Positions 1-10,821 of a DNA stretch of 64,000 nt are shown piece after piece (position 1 is the stretch's first letter; each line of letters starts with the position of its first letter). The notes beneath the pieces are model-generated. The model was not told where the DNA came from. It saw nothing but the letters and a program-made list of their open reading frames with translations, and ran no database searches. Location of the stretch: the NCBI GenBank assembly GCA_031761405.1, contig JASEVX010000005.1, positions 4,025,391 to 4,089,390 of the forward strand. Direction: 5' to 3'. A program made the position numbers and the translations under genes. The stretch is from Serripes groenlandicus. Lineage: Eukaryota; Mollusca; Bivalvia; Cardiida; Cardiidae.

Positions 1-870
1 TATTGGCCAAGTTATAGACAGGGTCCTGTGAGGTGAAAAACTAGGTTTCAATGTCAATTTGAAGGAACATATTGAAAACACTGGGGATGCCTTATTTTAA
101 ACTTAAGCATGTTGAAATGTTTTCAAAATAACTGTTTTGATGATATCTAGGCTAAGTTTAAATATTTTCAGTCATAAACTGGGTCAGGTTGGGTCATAAA
201 CTAGGTCACTCCACCAAATTGAGGGAAAATCTTGTTAATCTAGAAACCACATTTTGCCTTCTGCAGCTTGAAGCTTTGTCAGAATGTTTGTCTTGACAAT
301 ATCTAGACCTATTAAAAAAGGGTCATGGTGGGTCAGAAACTAGGTCACTAGACCAAATTGAATGAGCATTTTGTTAACACTCAGACATTTTGAATGCTGC
401 ATTTTTAATTTTAACATGTTGAAATTTTGTCAGAAATGCTGTTTTGGTGAAATCTAGACTAAAATATAGGTCATGTTGGATAAAAACAACAATGAGGTCC
501 AAAGAAAAATATTTGAGAAAAATCTTGTAAACATGCTTGACCTCAAGGTTTATTTCACCATCTTGAAACTTTGTCAGATGTTCGCCTGATGATTATTGAT
601 ATCTAGGCCAAGTTCAAATATTGGTCAAGTCGGGTCAAACATAAGGTCACTAGACCAAATTAAAGGAAAATCTTGCTAACACTCTGACAGCTGTTCTTTT
701 AATGTTAGCATTAACTTTGGCAGAATGGATGTTTTGAACATTGCTTTTTACCCAGAAACTATGTCACTAAGCCTAATTGATGGAAAGACTTGTTTTCACT
801 ATTGTTATGTTTGACCTTTCTGTATTGATTATGTTCATGTGATGAATTGAATGTTAAAATTGTTGAAGAT
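1..870 (-). repeat. Inverted array of the 146-bp tandem family
   Basis: Repeated phrases such as 'aaactaggtcactagaccaa' recur about every 150 bases. Their reverse complement ('tggtctagtgacctagttt') is the core phrase of the array at 4920-6557, so this is the same family in the opposite orientation, more diverged, and cut by the left window edge. No coding frame is supported. Confidence 0.75.
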
Positions 871-1279
871 TTGACTTTGCACCACAAGATAAAGTAGGAA
901 TAGTGTACAACAGCGGTCTCATGAGTTCCGACAGCTTGAAACAGATTCCTTTATCATGGTAGTGTAACGTGCAGGGCTAAAGACGCAGAAGATCCCTTCA
1001 GCGAAAAGTATACTCAACCCTGAAGGGGTCCACTTGTTTTATATATGTAACCCTAAACTACATCACTTCGAAACGGTGATGTAAATTTGCATATCAAATG
1101 CAACTTATACCGAACGTTTTCGTTACAGTAGTCACATACCTACAGGTTAGAACCATTAAAGACGCTGTGCTCGTGATGAGGCTTTGCCTTTTTCATATTA
1201 ATCCGGTACAAAAGTAGCACTGACATAATTATTATTAATCGCGTCTCTGCATCAATGATGGAACTATATAGGATGTGAG

Positions 1280-1491
1280 TAAATTAGTTTGCAGTAAGGA
1301 AAATAAATATCAACCGACTTTTCAAAACCGACTATGTAAATATTTTTCGTTGTTGTTGTTTCTGTTAGCATTGTGGCGATTGGTTTGACAATCGCCACAA
1401 TGCTAACAGAAACAACAACAACGAAAAATATTTACATAGTCGGTTTTGAAAAGTCGGTTGATATTTATTTTCCTTACTGCAAACTAATTTA
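1280..1491. repeat. Perfect 103-bp inverted repeat with 6-base loop
   Basis: Bases 1280-1382 and 1389-1491 are exact reverse complements, separated only by gtttga (1383-1388). The arms hold a (gtt)n/(aac)n stretch and an AT-rich stretch. A 3-base direct repeat (gag) flanks the outside. It could be a young foldback element, a very short-loop MITE, or a fold-back assembly artefact. No coding content. Confidence 0.95.
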
Positions 1492-1558
1492 GAGTGTATA
1501 CAAAACTGTTCTGATTGAAAATGTAGAGAAAGCCAAAATCCCACTGATTGGTATTAAG

Positions 1559-2677
1559 CAGGGCTCCGGAAATTTGAAATCTCAATCGGTCCAGAATATT
1601 TTTCACCCCCAACCCCCCGTTAATTTGTTTTACATTGAACTCTTTTTAAAACAAATATACATGAATTTCATGTTTATTGCAGGTTACCTTGCATAGATGG
1701 TTGCATAACAGTGTCATCGCTCGTTAATGTCAATGTAGAAGTACTTTACAAATCATAATTTTCCAAAATTTGCAGACGTGTGTTTACATTGCTCATTCGT
1801 ACTTAAGATTGTTCGACCCGTACGTACTAGAAAATATTTGGTTTCGCACAGAAGATACATTTCTCTTATCTGTACGGTTAACTTTGTTTTGTCTACATAA
1901 AAATAAAAAATTTACTACAAAAAAGGTCTTTGTTGTTTTGGAATTACCATGACTGAAATAATTAGAGAAAGCCATTTTTTAGTTAAGTACATTTACCAGT
2001 TGAGTAATTATGAACCGGTTTGACCCGGTTCTCTTTGTCAACATAATTCACGTTTCCAAGACGGTCATTTGACTTTTTGAACATCGCAAGTAAATTTCGT
2101 TGAGCCCTGTCACTAATGTATCAAAGGAAAAATGAAATGAAATGAAGTTAAAACTTCTGCCTTATAAAATATACAGTGACACATTTATTTTTACGAAACG
2201 TTTCGTAAATATATCTTTTTCCATGCCATCTTGAAAGGTTACAAAAGTCACGTGACCAATGGAAATTCCCTAATAACCCCAACAGCCAATCAGATGCATG
2301 AAATTATTACTGCATGCATTCAATGGGATTTTCTTGGGTATAAATCCGTCATCCATTCATCACCAAGGTATTCCGATTGGCATTATCTATCAGTTTACAC
2401 GATTGGATCGATAATCCTGTTTACGTCAATCAGTTTACACCTGTTTACGTCACGGTAAGTGACTATCTCGAAGGTGTACAGACGACTCTGTTTACAAAGT
2501 GACCTGTAGCGGAGGTGTTATATAGTTAGCTTTATAGAAATTCCTGGACCGATTGTATATTAGTTTTAATTTATAAAAATTCCTGGACCGATTTAGTTAC
2601 TAGTTTTAAGATTGAAACCGGTCCGCCGAGTTCAAAATCGGTTTAAACCTGCCATTTATCGGTTTTGCGGAGCACTG
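1559..2677 (+). mobile_element. Non-autonomous hAT-type DNA transposon, 8-bp TSD
   Basis: The element starts cagggctccg and ends cggagcactg, so the ends are imperfect terminal inverted repeats of the hAT form (CAGnG...). A perfect 8-bp target duplication gtattaag lies at 1551-1558 and 2678-2685, which is the hAT hallmark. At 1119 bp it is too short for a transposase and no transposase frame is visible. It retains a promoter-like stretch and a 5' splice site (see 2247-2460). Known: hAT elements make 8-bp duplications. Inferred: this is an internally deleted derivative that kept the parental 5' end. Confidence 0.85.
2247..2460 (+). promoter_or_regulatory. Promoter-like block with TATA box and 5' splice site inside the hAT element
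   Basis: In order: a palindromic E-box gtcacgtgac (2247-2256), CCAAT (2256-2260), a perfect kappaB-type decamer ggaaattccc (2261-2270), a second CCAAT (2286-2290), TATAAA (2339-2344), and a consensus donor cacg|gtaagt (cut after 2454). The spacing fits a TATA promoter starting transcription near 2366-2372 and a short non-coding first exon. Function is inferred only from motifs; individual short motifs occur by chance. Confidence 0.4.
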
Positions 2678-3520
2678 GTATTAAGTCACAGGTGATAAAC
2701 AAATTAAGGTGATAATTGCCTTAACAATAAGTTTAATTTTATTAATCCATCTGTTTGTCACAGTTATTGATTGTGCTAATCATAATTACTATGATATAAT
2801 TAAGTACTACCTTGAGATGTTCTTTTGTTTACTGCTTTCAATATTTACTATATCTGCAGTTTGTAAACTTTATTTGCAATTTTCTAAACCGTTACAATAA
2901 TATTGTTGATTAAAGGGTATAATATAGACATAATTGTTACTTATCTTTATGGAGGTGTCCATAAAAGAGCTGTTTTAACTCTTTCAACACTCTGATCTGC
3001 TAAAAGACATTAGTTACATCTGCCCATAATTTATGTTCTACCTATAATAGTTACTTAGTGTTAAAAGGGTTAAAACTTTAATAGGAAGACAATTTTTTAA
3101 TTCTAGGGGATTTTGAGTACCCTGAAAATATTAACTAGGGAATTTAGAGTACCCTGTATTTTACGCCTAGGGGATTTTGACTACCTAGCCATTTTTGGAC
3201 CTAGAGGATTATGAGCTAGGGAATTTTGAGTGGCACCCGTTTTAAGTTGTATTGTTAGTAACACAGGACACCACATAATAAATGAAGATTATGAAGATCT
3301 TGCATAGTTATTTTTTTTTAGACCTAGTTTACATATTCACCATCTTTATTTGGAATTATTTCACTAAATAAATGGTTTATTTAGTGAAATATGTAATAGT
3401 ATACAACTAGATGAAAACTAATGTAACAGGACACAAAATGATGTAACTGAACACCAATAATGTAGAAGACACCAAAAAGACAGTATTTCATATTAGTGTG
3501 TAACAGGAAACCTTAGAAAA
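2678..3520. other. No gene recognised; short hairpin and degenerate repeats
   Basis: AT-rich stretch. It holds several loose copies of 'ctaggggattttga.tacc' (3100-3230) and a 15-bp-arm palindrome at 3358-3390 (arm atttcactaaataaa, loop tgg). A 63-codon open frame at 2709-2900 encodes only hydrophobic AT-driven residues and has no family resemblance I can see. Confidence 0.5.
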
Positions 3521-4256
3521 CAAGAGGCCTAAGAGGGCCAGTATCGCTCCACAGCCATTAGGCAAAAATAAATTCTCTAAACAGCCATATAAGGCAAAAT
3601 AGCCACGCCCTCTGGCGGCCCTGTTTTTCGACCAATTAACATGGCTTGAATGAATCTGATAGAGGGTCTCCCAAGGAACATTTCTACAAAATTATTTGAA
3701 AATCAGCCAGACACTTTATGAGGAGAAGATTTTTTAAGTTTTCACTAATGCCATACAAGGCAAAATAGCCCCGCCCTCTGGAGGCCATGATTTTCGACCA
3801 ATCAACATGGCTTGAAGGAATCTGATAGAGGTCTCCTTAGGAACATTTCTACAAACAAAATTGAAAATTGGCCTAACACTTTCGGAGGAGAGGATTTTTC
3901 AAGTTTTAACTTAAGTCATATAAAGCAAAAAAGCCCCGCCCCCCCTGGCAGTCATGTCTTTCGACTAATCAACTTGGCTTGAAGTAATCTGATAGAGAGT
4001 CACCCAAGAAACATTTCTGCAAAAATGTTTGAAAATCGGCTTGACACTTTTGGAGGAGAAGATATTTGAGTTTACACTATTTTTTCTTGCGGGTGCCATG
4101 GAAACCAGAATTTTGCATGGATCCCAAAAAATTGAAGGAATTTAGGAGAGGATATTGAGAGAATGCTTCCTATGAAGTTTCATCTGAATTGGCCAAGTGG
4201 TTAGGGAGGAGAAGTTGTTTGAAGCAAAAAGTTAACGCATGCACGCACGAGCTAAA
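3521..4256 (+). mobile_element. Tandem-core element, 'aagaggcc' variant
   Basis: Begins 'caagaggcctaagagggcc' and carries about four diverged units of the ~167-bp core (phrases 'gccccgccctctggcggcc', 'accaatcaacatggcttga'). It ends with 'gcacgcacgagctaaaa'. It is the same structural family as 21583-23022, in a variant that lacks the strong 3' hairpin. Non-coding. Confidence 0.75.
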
Positions 4257-4331
4257 AATGAACAAATCACATAAAAGTATAAACATTTTCAGTATCAATT
4301 ATTCTCCATTTAAATTAATATATAATAATCA

Positions 4332-4690
4332 CAGGTTTTTGTTTACCTTATATAAAAGGGGCTGTTTAAAGGCTCCTTCCCCTCAGAAAATAAGCATAGT
4401 TTTTCCCCTAAAAATATAAATTCCCCTCCGAATCATTGCCGAAATGCAAAAATCGCCATAGTAAACATGACAATTCTGTACCCACAAGGACTCTGTACAT
4501 AGATACACTAAATCAAGACAAGATGTGAATGTCTTCAAGTTAATTGTTAACAAAGCAGAAAATGTAAAACAAGAAACCATTTAATAAGAAATCGTTATAA
4601 TTTTCCCCCTCTTTTTTACTAAAACGCAGCGAAATTTTTCCTTTCTCAAAGGCCCCAGGCCCCATCCCCTTTTTCAGAAAAAAAACCCTG
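4332..4690 (+). mobile_element. Short inverted-terminal element, 5-bp TSD (copy 1)
   Basis: Starts caggtttttgtttacc and ends cagaaaaaaaaccctg, giving CAGG(G)TTTTT termini. A 5-bp direct repeat aatca flanks it (4327-4331 and 4691-4695). The copy at 10822-11612 has the same ends in the opposite orientation and its own 5-bp duplication (aattg), so the boundaries are well supported. Probably a hAT-like non-autonomous element of the 5-bp-duplication type; no transposase is seen. Confidence 0.75.
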
Positions 4691-4919
4691 AATCATGCAA
4701 ATATGTATTTTTTATGTAAGCACAGTGCTTATGGATGTAGAATATGCTTTCCAGGACAGCCGACGTTACAAGGCAAAAAGAGACAAAATACGTGTTTATT
4801 ATTTTCCCAGTCAAATATCAAATATGAATAACAAGTTCTTCCTAGTGAATTAAATAGGTTTGCAAACATCTCTGGACAATTTAAATAATGAAATAAAAAT
4901 GAGTTAATAGTGTTAATTA

Positions 4920-6557
4920 GATTGTTCTATAATTTCTATAATTTGACCTAGTGACCTAGTTTTTGGCCTGACATGACCTATATTCGAACTTGGACTAGGT
5001 ATCACTAAGACAAACTTTCTGACAAAGTTTCAACATGCTCAAATATTAAAATGCGGTTCCAGAGTGTTAACAAGATTTTCCTTAAATTTGAACTAGTGAC
5101 ATAGTTTTAGAATGGACATGACCTATATTCAAACTTGGCCTAGATATCACTAAGACAAACATTCTGACAAAGTTTTAACAAGGTTTTTCTTAAGTTTGGC
5201 CTAGTAACCTATTCTTTTACCAGACATGACCCGTATTCGAACTTGGCCTAAATATCACTAAGACAAACATTCTGACATAGTTTCAACATGCTCAAGTAAA
5301 AAATGCGGCTTCCAGAGTGTTAACAAGATTTTCCTTAAATTTGGCCTAGTGACCTAGTTTTTTATCAGACATGACCCATATTCAAACTTGGCCTAGATAT
5401 TATCAAGACAAACATTCAGACAAACTTTCAACATGCTCAAGTTTCAAATCCGGCTTCCAGAGTGTTAACAAGATTTTCCTTCAATTTGGCCTAGTGACCT
5501 AGTTTTAGAACGGACATGACCTATATTCAAATTTGGCCTAGATATCACTAAGACAAACATTCTGACAAAGTGTTAACATGCTCAAGCCAAAAATGTGGCT
5601 TCCAGAGTGTTAACAAGGTTTTTCTTAAGTTTGGCCTAGTGACCTAATCTTTTACCAGACATGACCCATATTCGAACTTGGCCTAAATATCACTAAGACA
5701 AACATTCTGACATAGTTTCAACATGCTAAAGTCAAAAATGCGGCTTCCAGAGTGTTAACAAGACTTTCCTTAAATTTGGCCTAGTGACCTAGTTTTTGAC
5801 CAGACATGACCCATATTCAAACTTGGCCTAGATATCATCAAAACAAACTTTCGGACAAAGTTTCAACATGCTCAAGTTTAAAATCCGGCTTCCAGAGTGT
5901 TAACAAGATTTTCCTTCAATTTGGCCTAGTGACCTAGTTATTGACTCAACATAAGCTGTATTTGAACTTGTCCCAGATATTACTAAGACAAACATTCTGA
6001 CAAAGTTTCAACATGCTCAAGCCAAAAATGCAGCTTCCAGACTGTTAACAAGTTTTCCTTAAATTAGGCCTAGTGACCTAGTTTTTGACCGGGCATGACC
6101 CATTTTCAAACTTGGACTAAATATCATCAAGACAAACTTTCTGACAAAGTTTAAACATGCTCAACTTTAATAACTCAAATCCAGAGTGTTAACAAGATTT
6201 TCCTTCAATTTGGCCTAGTGACCTAGTTTTAGAACGGACATGACCTATATTCAAATTTGGCCTAGATATCACTAAGACAAACATTCTGACAAAGTTTTAA
6301 CATGCTCAAGCCAAAAATGTGGCTTCCAGAGTGTTAACAAGGTTTTCATTAAATTTGGCCTAGTGACGTAGTTTTTGACCCATCATGACCCAGTTTCGAA
6401 CTTGGCTTAGATTTGATGGAGATATATGTTTTGATAAACTTCATAAGGATTGGATGCAAAATGTTTCCTCTAGAGTGTTAACAAGCAAATGTTGACGACG
6501 AACGACGGACAAAAGGCGATCAAAAAAACTCACCTTGAGCACTTTGTGCTTTGGTGA
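4920..6557 (+). repeat. ~146-bp tandem array ending in hairpin and gctaaaa
   Basis: About eleven units of ~146 bp, keyed by 'ttggcctagtgacctagttt' (for example near 5340, 5485, 5631 and 5776). The array is closed by a 3' block at 6490-6557 ('aactcaccttgagcactttg...ggtgagctaaaaa') that can fold as a hairpin. The 3' block is shared with the other tandem-core elements while the core differs, so this is a second core type on the same terminal module. Non-coding. Confidence 0.85.
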
Positions 6558-6698
6558 GCTAAAAAGTCAATAAGATCATCATTTGTACACAAACTCTGAT
6601 AGAAACAAGCTTTGAACATATGTCACTGCTTTAACTCAAGATGTGTAATACACCTATTCAATATTTGGTTTTCCTACTGCTTAAATCAAAATCATTAC

Positions 6699-6836
6699 CG
6701 TGGTGTTCATCTGGGCTTCTACAGCTTGTATAGATGATTTTATTGGACCTATGTCTCTTAAAACCTGGGCTTCTACCACTTGTATAGATGATTTTATTGG
6801 ACCTATGTCTCTTAAAACACTGCCTTGTTGATCAAT
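6699..6836 (-). CDS. HEPN-domain gene, second visible exon (coiled coil)
   Basis: Reading the minus strand, a good acceptor (ttttccacag) is followed by 138 bases with no stop, then a donor (acg|gtaatg). The length is 46 codons and both splice phases are 0, matching the phase-0 donor of the exon at 8141-8785. It encodes two near-identical copies of an 18-residue unit (VLRDIGPIKSSIQ.VEAQ), a repeat with heptad-like hydrophobic spacing that suggests a coiled coil. The previous exon also ends in a charged helical stretch, so the coiled coil would continue through the junction. No further exon to the left was recognised; the region is filled by tandem repeats, so the gene probably continues beyond the window. 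Exon linkage is inferred from phase, strand and context, not from transcript data. Confidence 0.6.
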
Positions 6837-6846
6837 CTGTGGAAAA

Positions 6847-6960
6847 AATAAACAAGATGGCCATGATGCCCTGAATTGCTCACCTGATAATGTGCCCTTT
6901 ACAAGATTATTATTAAGAGGGACGTAGATAAGATCTTATCTACGTCCTTGTTATTAACAA
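6847..6960. repeat. Element 5' end fragment and 28-bp palindrome
   Basis: A fragment of the tandem-core element 5' end ('acaagatggccatgatgccc...gctcacctga', 6850-6890) is followed by a perfect 28-bp palindrome at 6920-6947 (half-site ggacgtagataaga). The same half-site forms a palindrome at 16766-16798. Confidence 0.7.
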
Positions 6961-7525
6961 GACATTTAAATATTGTGATCAATACAATTAATGCTCTTAG
7001 TATACATTATTAATATGCATAGAGCTTCACTTAAAGAAAATTTCTAAATTGTCATCAATCGCCTCATTGCTGTGTCACCAAGTTTATTTCTATGAGCAGT
7101 TTTGATAATGTTCTGAATGGAAAATCCTCTTTCACACACTGCTGTTTGTACAGGTAACTGTATACGCTATATGACACTAAACTTGTCTGCTTAATGTTTA
7201 CAATGGTAAACGTTGATACGAATTAACGTAAGATGTTTGATGACATTTTCTTTATTGCCCCATGAGTATAGTATTTCAAAATTGCAATATTATAATTTCT
7301 TTCTATACAAAAAATGAGAAAAATGATACAGAAATTGAAATTTGTTCAAATAAAAGTATTGCCAAAAAATATTTTGTTAACACGTGGCAAGATTCGTATA
7401 ACATTATTTATTCAAGGGAGAGCATTGCAAAAAAGCTGTTCCACAAAGTGACCTACCCTTACCGAGATTATTATCTTATTATTAACGACTGTAAAGCCAT
7501 TAATTGAAAGTTGTGGAATTGTTGA
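6960..7525. other. No gene recognised
   Basis: AT-rich intronic or intergenic sequence lying between the two HEPN-gene exons. An 81-codon open frame at 7262-7507 (plus) has AT-driven composition and no recognisable domain; I do not call it a gene. Confidence 0.5.
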
Positions 7526-7770
7526 CCTGATTTTCCTTCAATTTGACATAGTGACCTAGTTTTTGACCTTATATGACCCAGTTTGGAACTTGTCCAAGAT
7601 TTGATGAAGATGAATGTTCTGAAACACTTTCATGAAGATAGGATGCAAATATATAGCCTGTAGAGTGTTAACAAGGCAATTGTTGATGACGCACGACGGA
7701 AGGACGCTGAACAAAATGTGATCACAATAGCTCACCTTGGGCACTTCGTGCAAAGGTGATCTAAAAAGGC
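7526..7770 (+). repeat. Truncated tandem-core element, 3' end
   Basis: One unit of the 146-bp core ('gacatagtgacctagttttt') followed by the terminal block with 'gatgacgcacgacgg' and the 3' hairpin 'agctcaccttgggcacttcg...aggtgatctaaaaa'. It sits within the intron of the HEPN gene. Non-coding. Confidence 0.8.
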
Positions 7771-8140
7771 ATATTGCAAAGTTGAAGTGAATCTGCTTGA
7801 ATGGCCTATACAAAGCTTTCAACAGTATTTCAGTTATATCAGGGTGTTTCCAGGGTAATTTACCAATACAACCAATATTATTTATACTGACATGGATGCA
7901 CCAAACTTTAAATATCCATTGCAACCTAGAGTGCCAAGGAGGGAAGCCATAACTTTCATTTATATCCTTTGATATGATCAGACAACCACTAACCACTACA
8001 CCACAGATGCATATTTAAGCAAAGTGTGACAGACAGACAACAGAGAAGTGATCCGTCAATGTATTCCTGTCTTACAGACAGGTGAAGTGATTATAGAGGA
8101 TCTAATATCAAAGAATGCAATAAGATGAATTCTCCCTTAC

Positions 8141-8785
8141 CTTTTTGTTTACTTCTTCGAGAATGGATAAAGTTTTTTCACAATTACGATCTTGCTCTGC
8201 CCATAGACGTAAAGCCTCTATTTTGTCACCCATGTCACCAACAAGTTGTTTCACTTTAGTTATGTCGATCTCCGCTTTAACAGATTCTTTTTTTGCTTGA
8301 CTGACCTCACCAGCAAGTTTTATTAGGATGTCTTTGGCCTCATTCCAGTACTTTTCGAAGTCAGATTTCTTCATTTTGCCTCTCGGCCAATGTGCAATGG
8401 CTTCATTTCTTACTCTTCTCAGATTCATGAGCAGAGCTCCTGCTGATGGATCGGACGGTATTGGACATGCTATATACCATCCTCCAATGGGTGACTGTAT
8501 ATTAGTAAGGTTAGAAATAAGAATATACAACAAAGATATGTCAAAGCGGGACACATCTGGTGATGTTGCATTGAGTATTTGGAGGTCATTGAATACCTTT
8601 TTGTTTTTTAGTTTATTCAATACATTTGCCTTACTGTTTAAAAACGCTTCAACTGTCTGACCTTGTGGTATGTCTTTTAAAAACAGTTTTAGAAGGACCT
8701 CCGTTCCCAAGTCAACTACCAGACATATTAGTCTGTAGAAGTAATCTGGCTTTTCCTTTTCTTCTTCGTCCTCCTGTTCCTCCAT
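8141..8785 (-). CDS. DZIP3-type HEPN domain protein, first coding exon
   Basis: 215 codons from ATG (8785-8783) to a consensus donor aag|gtaagg (exon ends at 8141, phase 0). After an acidic start come the features typical of the DZIP3/hRUL138-like HEPN family: YFYRLICLVVDLGTEVL (~16-31), a mid helix FDISLLYILISNL (81-93), a conserved GGW (101-103), then RRVRNEAIAHWPRG (123-136). The last contains R126-N127...H132, the R-x(4-6)-H signature of HEPN ribonucleases. Residues ~150-215 are charged and helical. HEPN domains are RNA-binding or RNA-cleaving modules; in molluscs this type is often fused to immune or ubiquitin-signalling domains. Those partners would be on later exons, and only 6699-6836 is visible. 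Just upstream, 'cttacag|t' before the ATG may be an acceptor, so an upstream non-coding exon is possible. Confidence 0.8.
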
Positions 8786-9368
8786 ACTGTAAGTTATATA
8801 TTATAATACCAGTTTTTCAGTCAAGGTCTGAAATGAATGAGAAACATTTTATAACGCTTAATAAATTCCCATATTTAGACGTTTTTCCAGCGGATGACTT
8901 TTTAAATCATGGTGTGAAAAGAAGAAATTGCTCATGATGAATAATTTCTCCTTTTGCCACAATGCTTACTTTTTAAAATTTCACTGACTAATCAGCAAAA
9001 TGTGCAAACCAACTTTCAAAAGTTTAGATTTTCCAAGCTTTTAGATGCAAACTTCCCTAGTACAAGAATGTAAATAAGAAATTGATCAATGTCTTGTATT
9101 TCCACAATGTTTTCAAAAATCTGTCTGCTGCATCAGAGAAAAGGATTAACAATGATGTTAAAATTTTAATAAATTAAATCTTCTGTCTGCCTGCAAAATT
9201 CCTATTATCTTATTGAAATTAATACCCAAATTACAATGATGTTAACATTCTAATAAATTAAATCTTCTGTCTGCATGCAAAACTCCTATTATCTTATTGA
9301 AATTAATACCCAAATTTAGCAGTTTACAAAGCAAAATTTCTCTCTTATAATGACCCAACACTTATCGC
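8786..9368. other. Upstream region of HEPN gene; 84-bp tandem duplication
   Basis: No coding frame recognised. An 84-bp segment is duplicated in tandem (starts near 9149 and 9233, phrase 'aataaattaaatcttctgtc'). TATA-like 'tataatatataa' lies about 20 bases upstream of the HEPN start on the minus strand, but a candidate acceptor lies there too, so a promoter call is not safe. Confidence 0.5.
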
Positions 9369-10020
9369 CAAAACCTAAAACAAGAGGGCCATGATGGATG
9401 GCCCTGGATTGCTCACCTGATTTATGCAATGTTATTCGGCATGTCAACCACAATAACTACTTTTGCTGTCAGATAAGCTAATTAATACAAGAGGCCCAAG
9501 ATAATCAGTGAACTCCACTGCCACAGAGCCAAATAATCCAACCCTTTGTTGACTGTATTTTGTCACATTAATATGACTTAAAAGGTCACGAAAGAAATGT
9601 TTATGTACCAGTTAATATTTCAAATCAGACATTTTTTTTCTAAGGAAATAATTGGATTGCTATGTTATTCAACTAATCAATATGGCTTAAAAAAGTTATG
9701 TAGAGTTTCACTGAAGGAACATTTCTATTAAATAACCTTGAAATCAGACAAGATCTTTCATGAGAAACTTAAAGGAAAGGAATTTTAATACTTAAGTCAT
9801 TTTTCCCATATTCTGCTGCTGCATCTCCCCAATGTTTTTCAACCAATCAATATTGCTTGAGTGATTATTGTAGAGGGTCACCCTAAGAAACGAAATTATC
9901 TTGGAAACAGACAAGCAGATTCAGAGTAGAAGATTTTTGGGCATTTCCCTTTCTGATGCCACAGCAAACAAAGTTTTGCATATAATTAAAATCTTTGTAC
10001 AACTTAAAAGAGGAGTACCA
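9369..10020 (+). mobile_element. Tandem-core element, diverged copy
   Basis: Opens with 'acaagagggccatgatgg' and 'gctcacctgattt', then a nested 'acaagaggcccaag' start near 9488. Diverged core units follow ('gaccaatcaa..tggcttga' forms at 9685 and 9838). The 3' hairpin is lost. Non-coding. Confidence 0.65.
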
Positions 10021-10051
10021 AAGGAAGGTTCATGTCAAGTGAGGTTGATAT

Positions 10052-10340
10052 AGATTGATTGATTGGGGTTTCACGCCGTTTTCAGCAATTTTTCAGTCAT
10101 ATCACGGCGGCCAGTTCACCTACTCATGTGTTTCCTGGCTTCCCCACACCAATAATCCACATAACAAACTTCCCAAGCAACTGGCTGATGTTCTACATAG
10201 ACTGTTTGCCCATTGGTGGAAGACAGATGACACTTGTCCCATGGATTTTTATTAAATGTCAGAAAGAATGTTGGCCAAGCTGGGATTCGAACTCACAACC
10301 CCTAGATTGACAGCCTGCGTCGCTACCTACTGGGCTACAG
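10052..10340 (-). mobile_element. tRNA-derived SINE, minus orientation
   Basis: On the minus strand the head carries an A-box-like tagcccagtagg and a B-box-like gagttcgaatccc (around 10275-10340). It is followed by a body and the conserved tail 'tgatatgactgaaaaatt' / 'ccgccgtgatatgac', ending in a (gatt)n repeat at 10052-10066. Same family as 21263-21536, 51869-52087 and 58225-58517. The open frames across it are non-genic. Confidence 0.85.
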
Positions 10341-10821
10341 ATTTTACTATAATAGAAAAATGTCAAAATTCTTCTATACACGTATTTTTCCCAAAAGTAT
10401 GAATGGGTCCAATACCATTGAAATTGTAAAAAGAATTCATGATATTGTGAATTACTGAAAAGTGTATTGCCTTGTTTTAAAATTTGTTGTATTAAAATGA
10501 ATGGAACACAGCCAAATGTTCAAGACAATATTTACTTTTACTGAATCAAGTAATTTCAGAACATAATCATGACTACGGTTTGACATTAGAATGTATCCTA
10601 GCAAAATAGTTTGAGGCGGAATTTGCGAAAATCTCAACAAAGGTACCATTGACATCCTTCATTTTGAATTCTTTGCAGCCAGGTGAATGATTTACCAATC
10701 ACAAAAGTTAATAAATAATATATCTTTAGGTGCTACCTATTTACGAAAAAAACTGCAAGATAATTATAAACAAAAATTAAAGAGCATACTTTGGCCATAA
10801 AAAAGGATTTATAAGTAATTG

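Noticed and set aside
8328..8937. Two plus-strand open frames over 100 codons
   Set aside because: They lie antisense to the HEPN exon, which has the recognisable domain and splice signal.
10270..10345. tRNA gene
   Set aside because: A- and B-box-like parts are present, but no foldable acceptor stem, and they head a SINE body repeated four times in the window.
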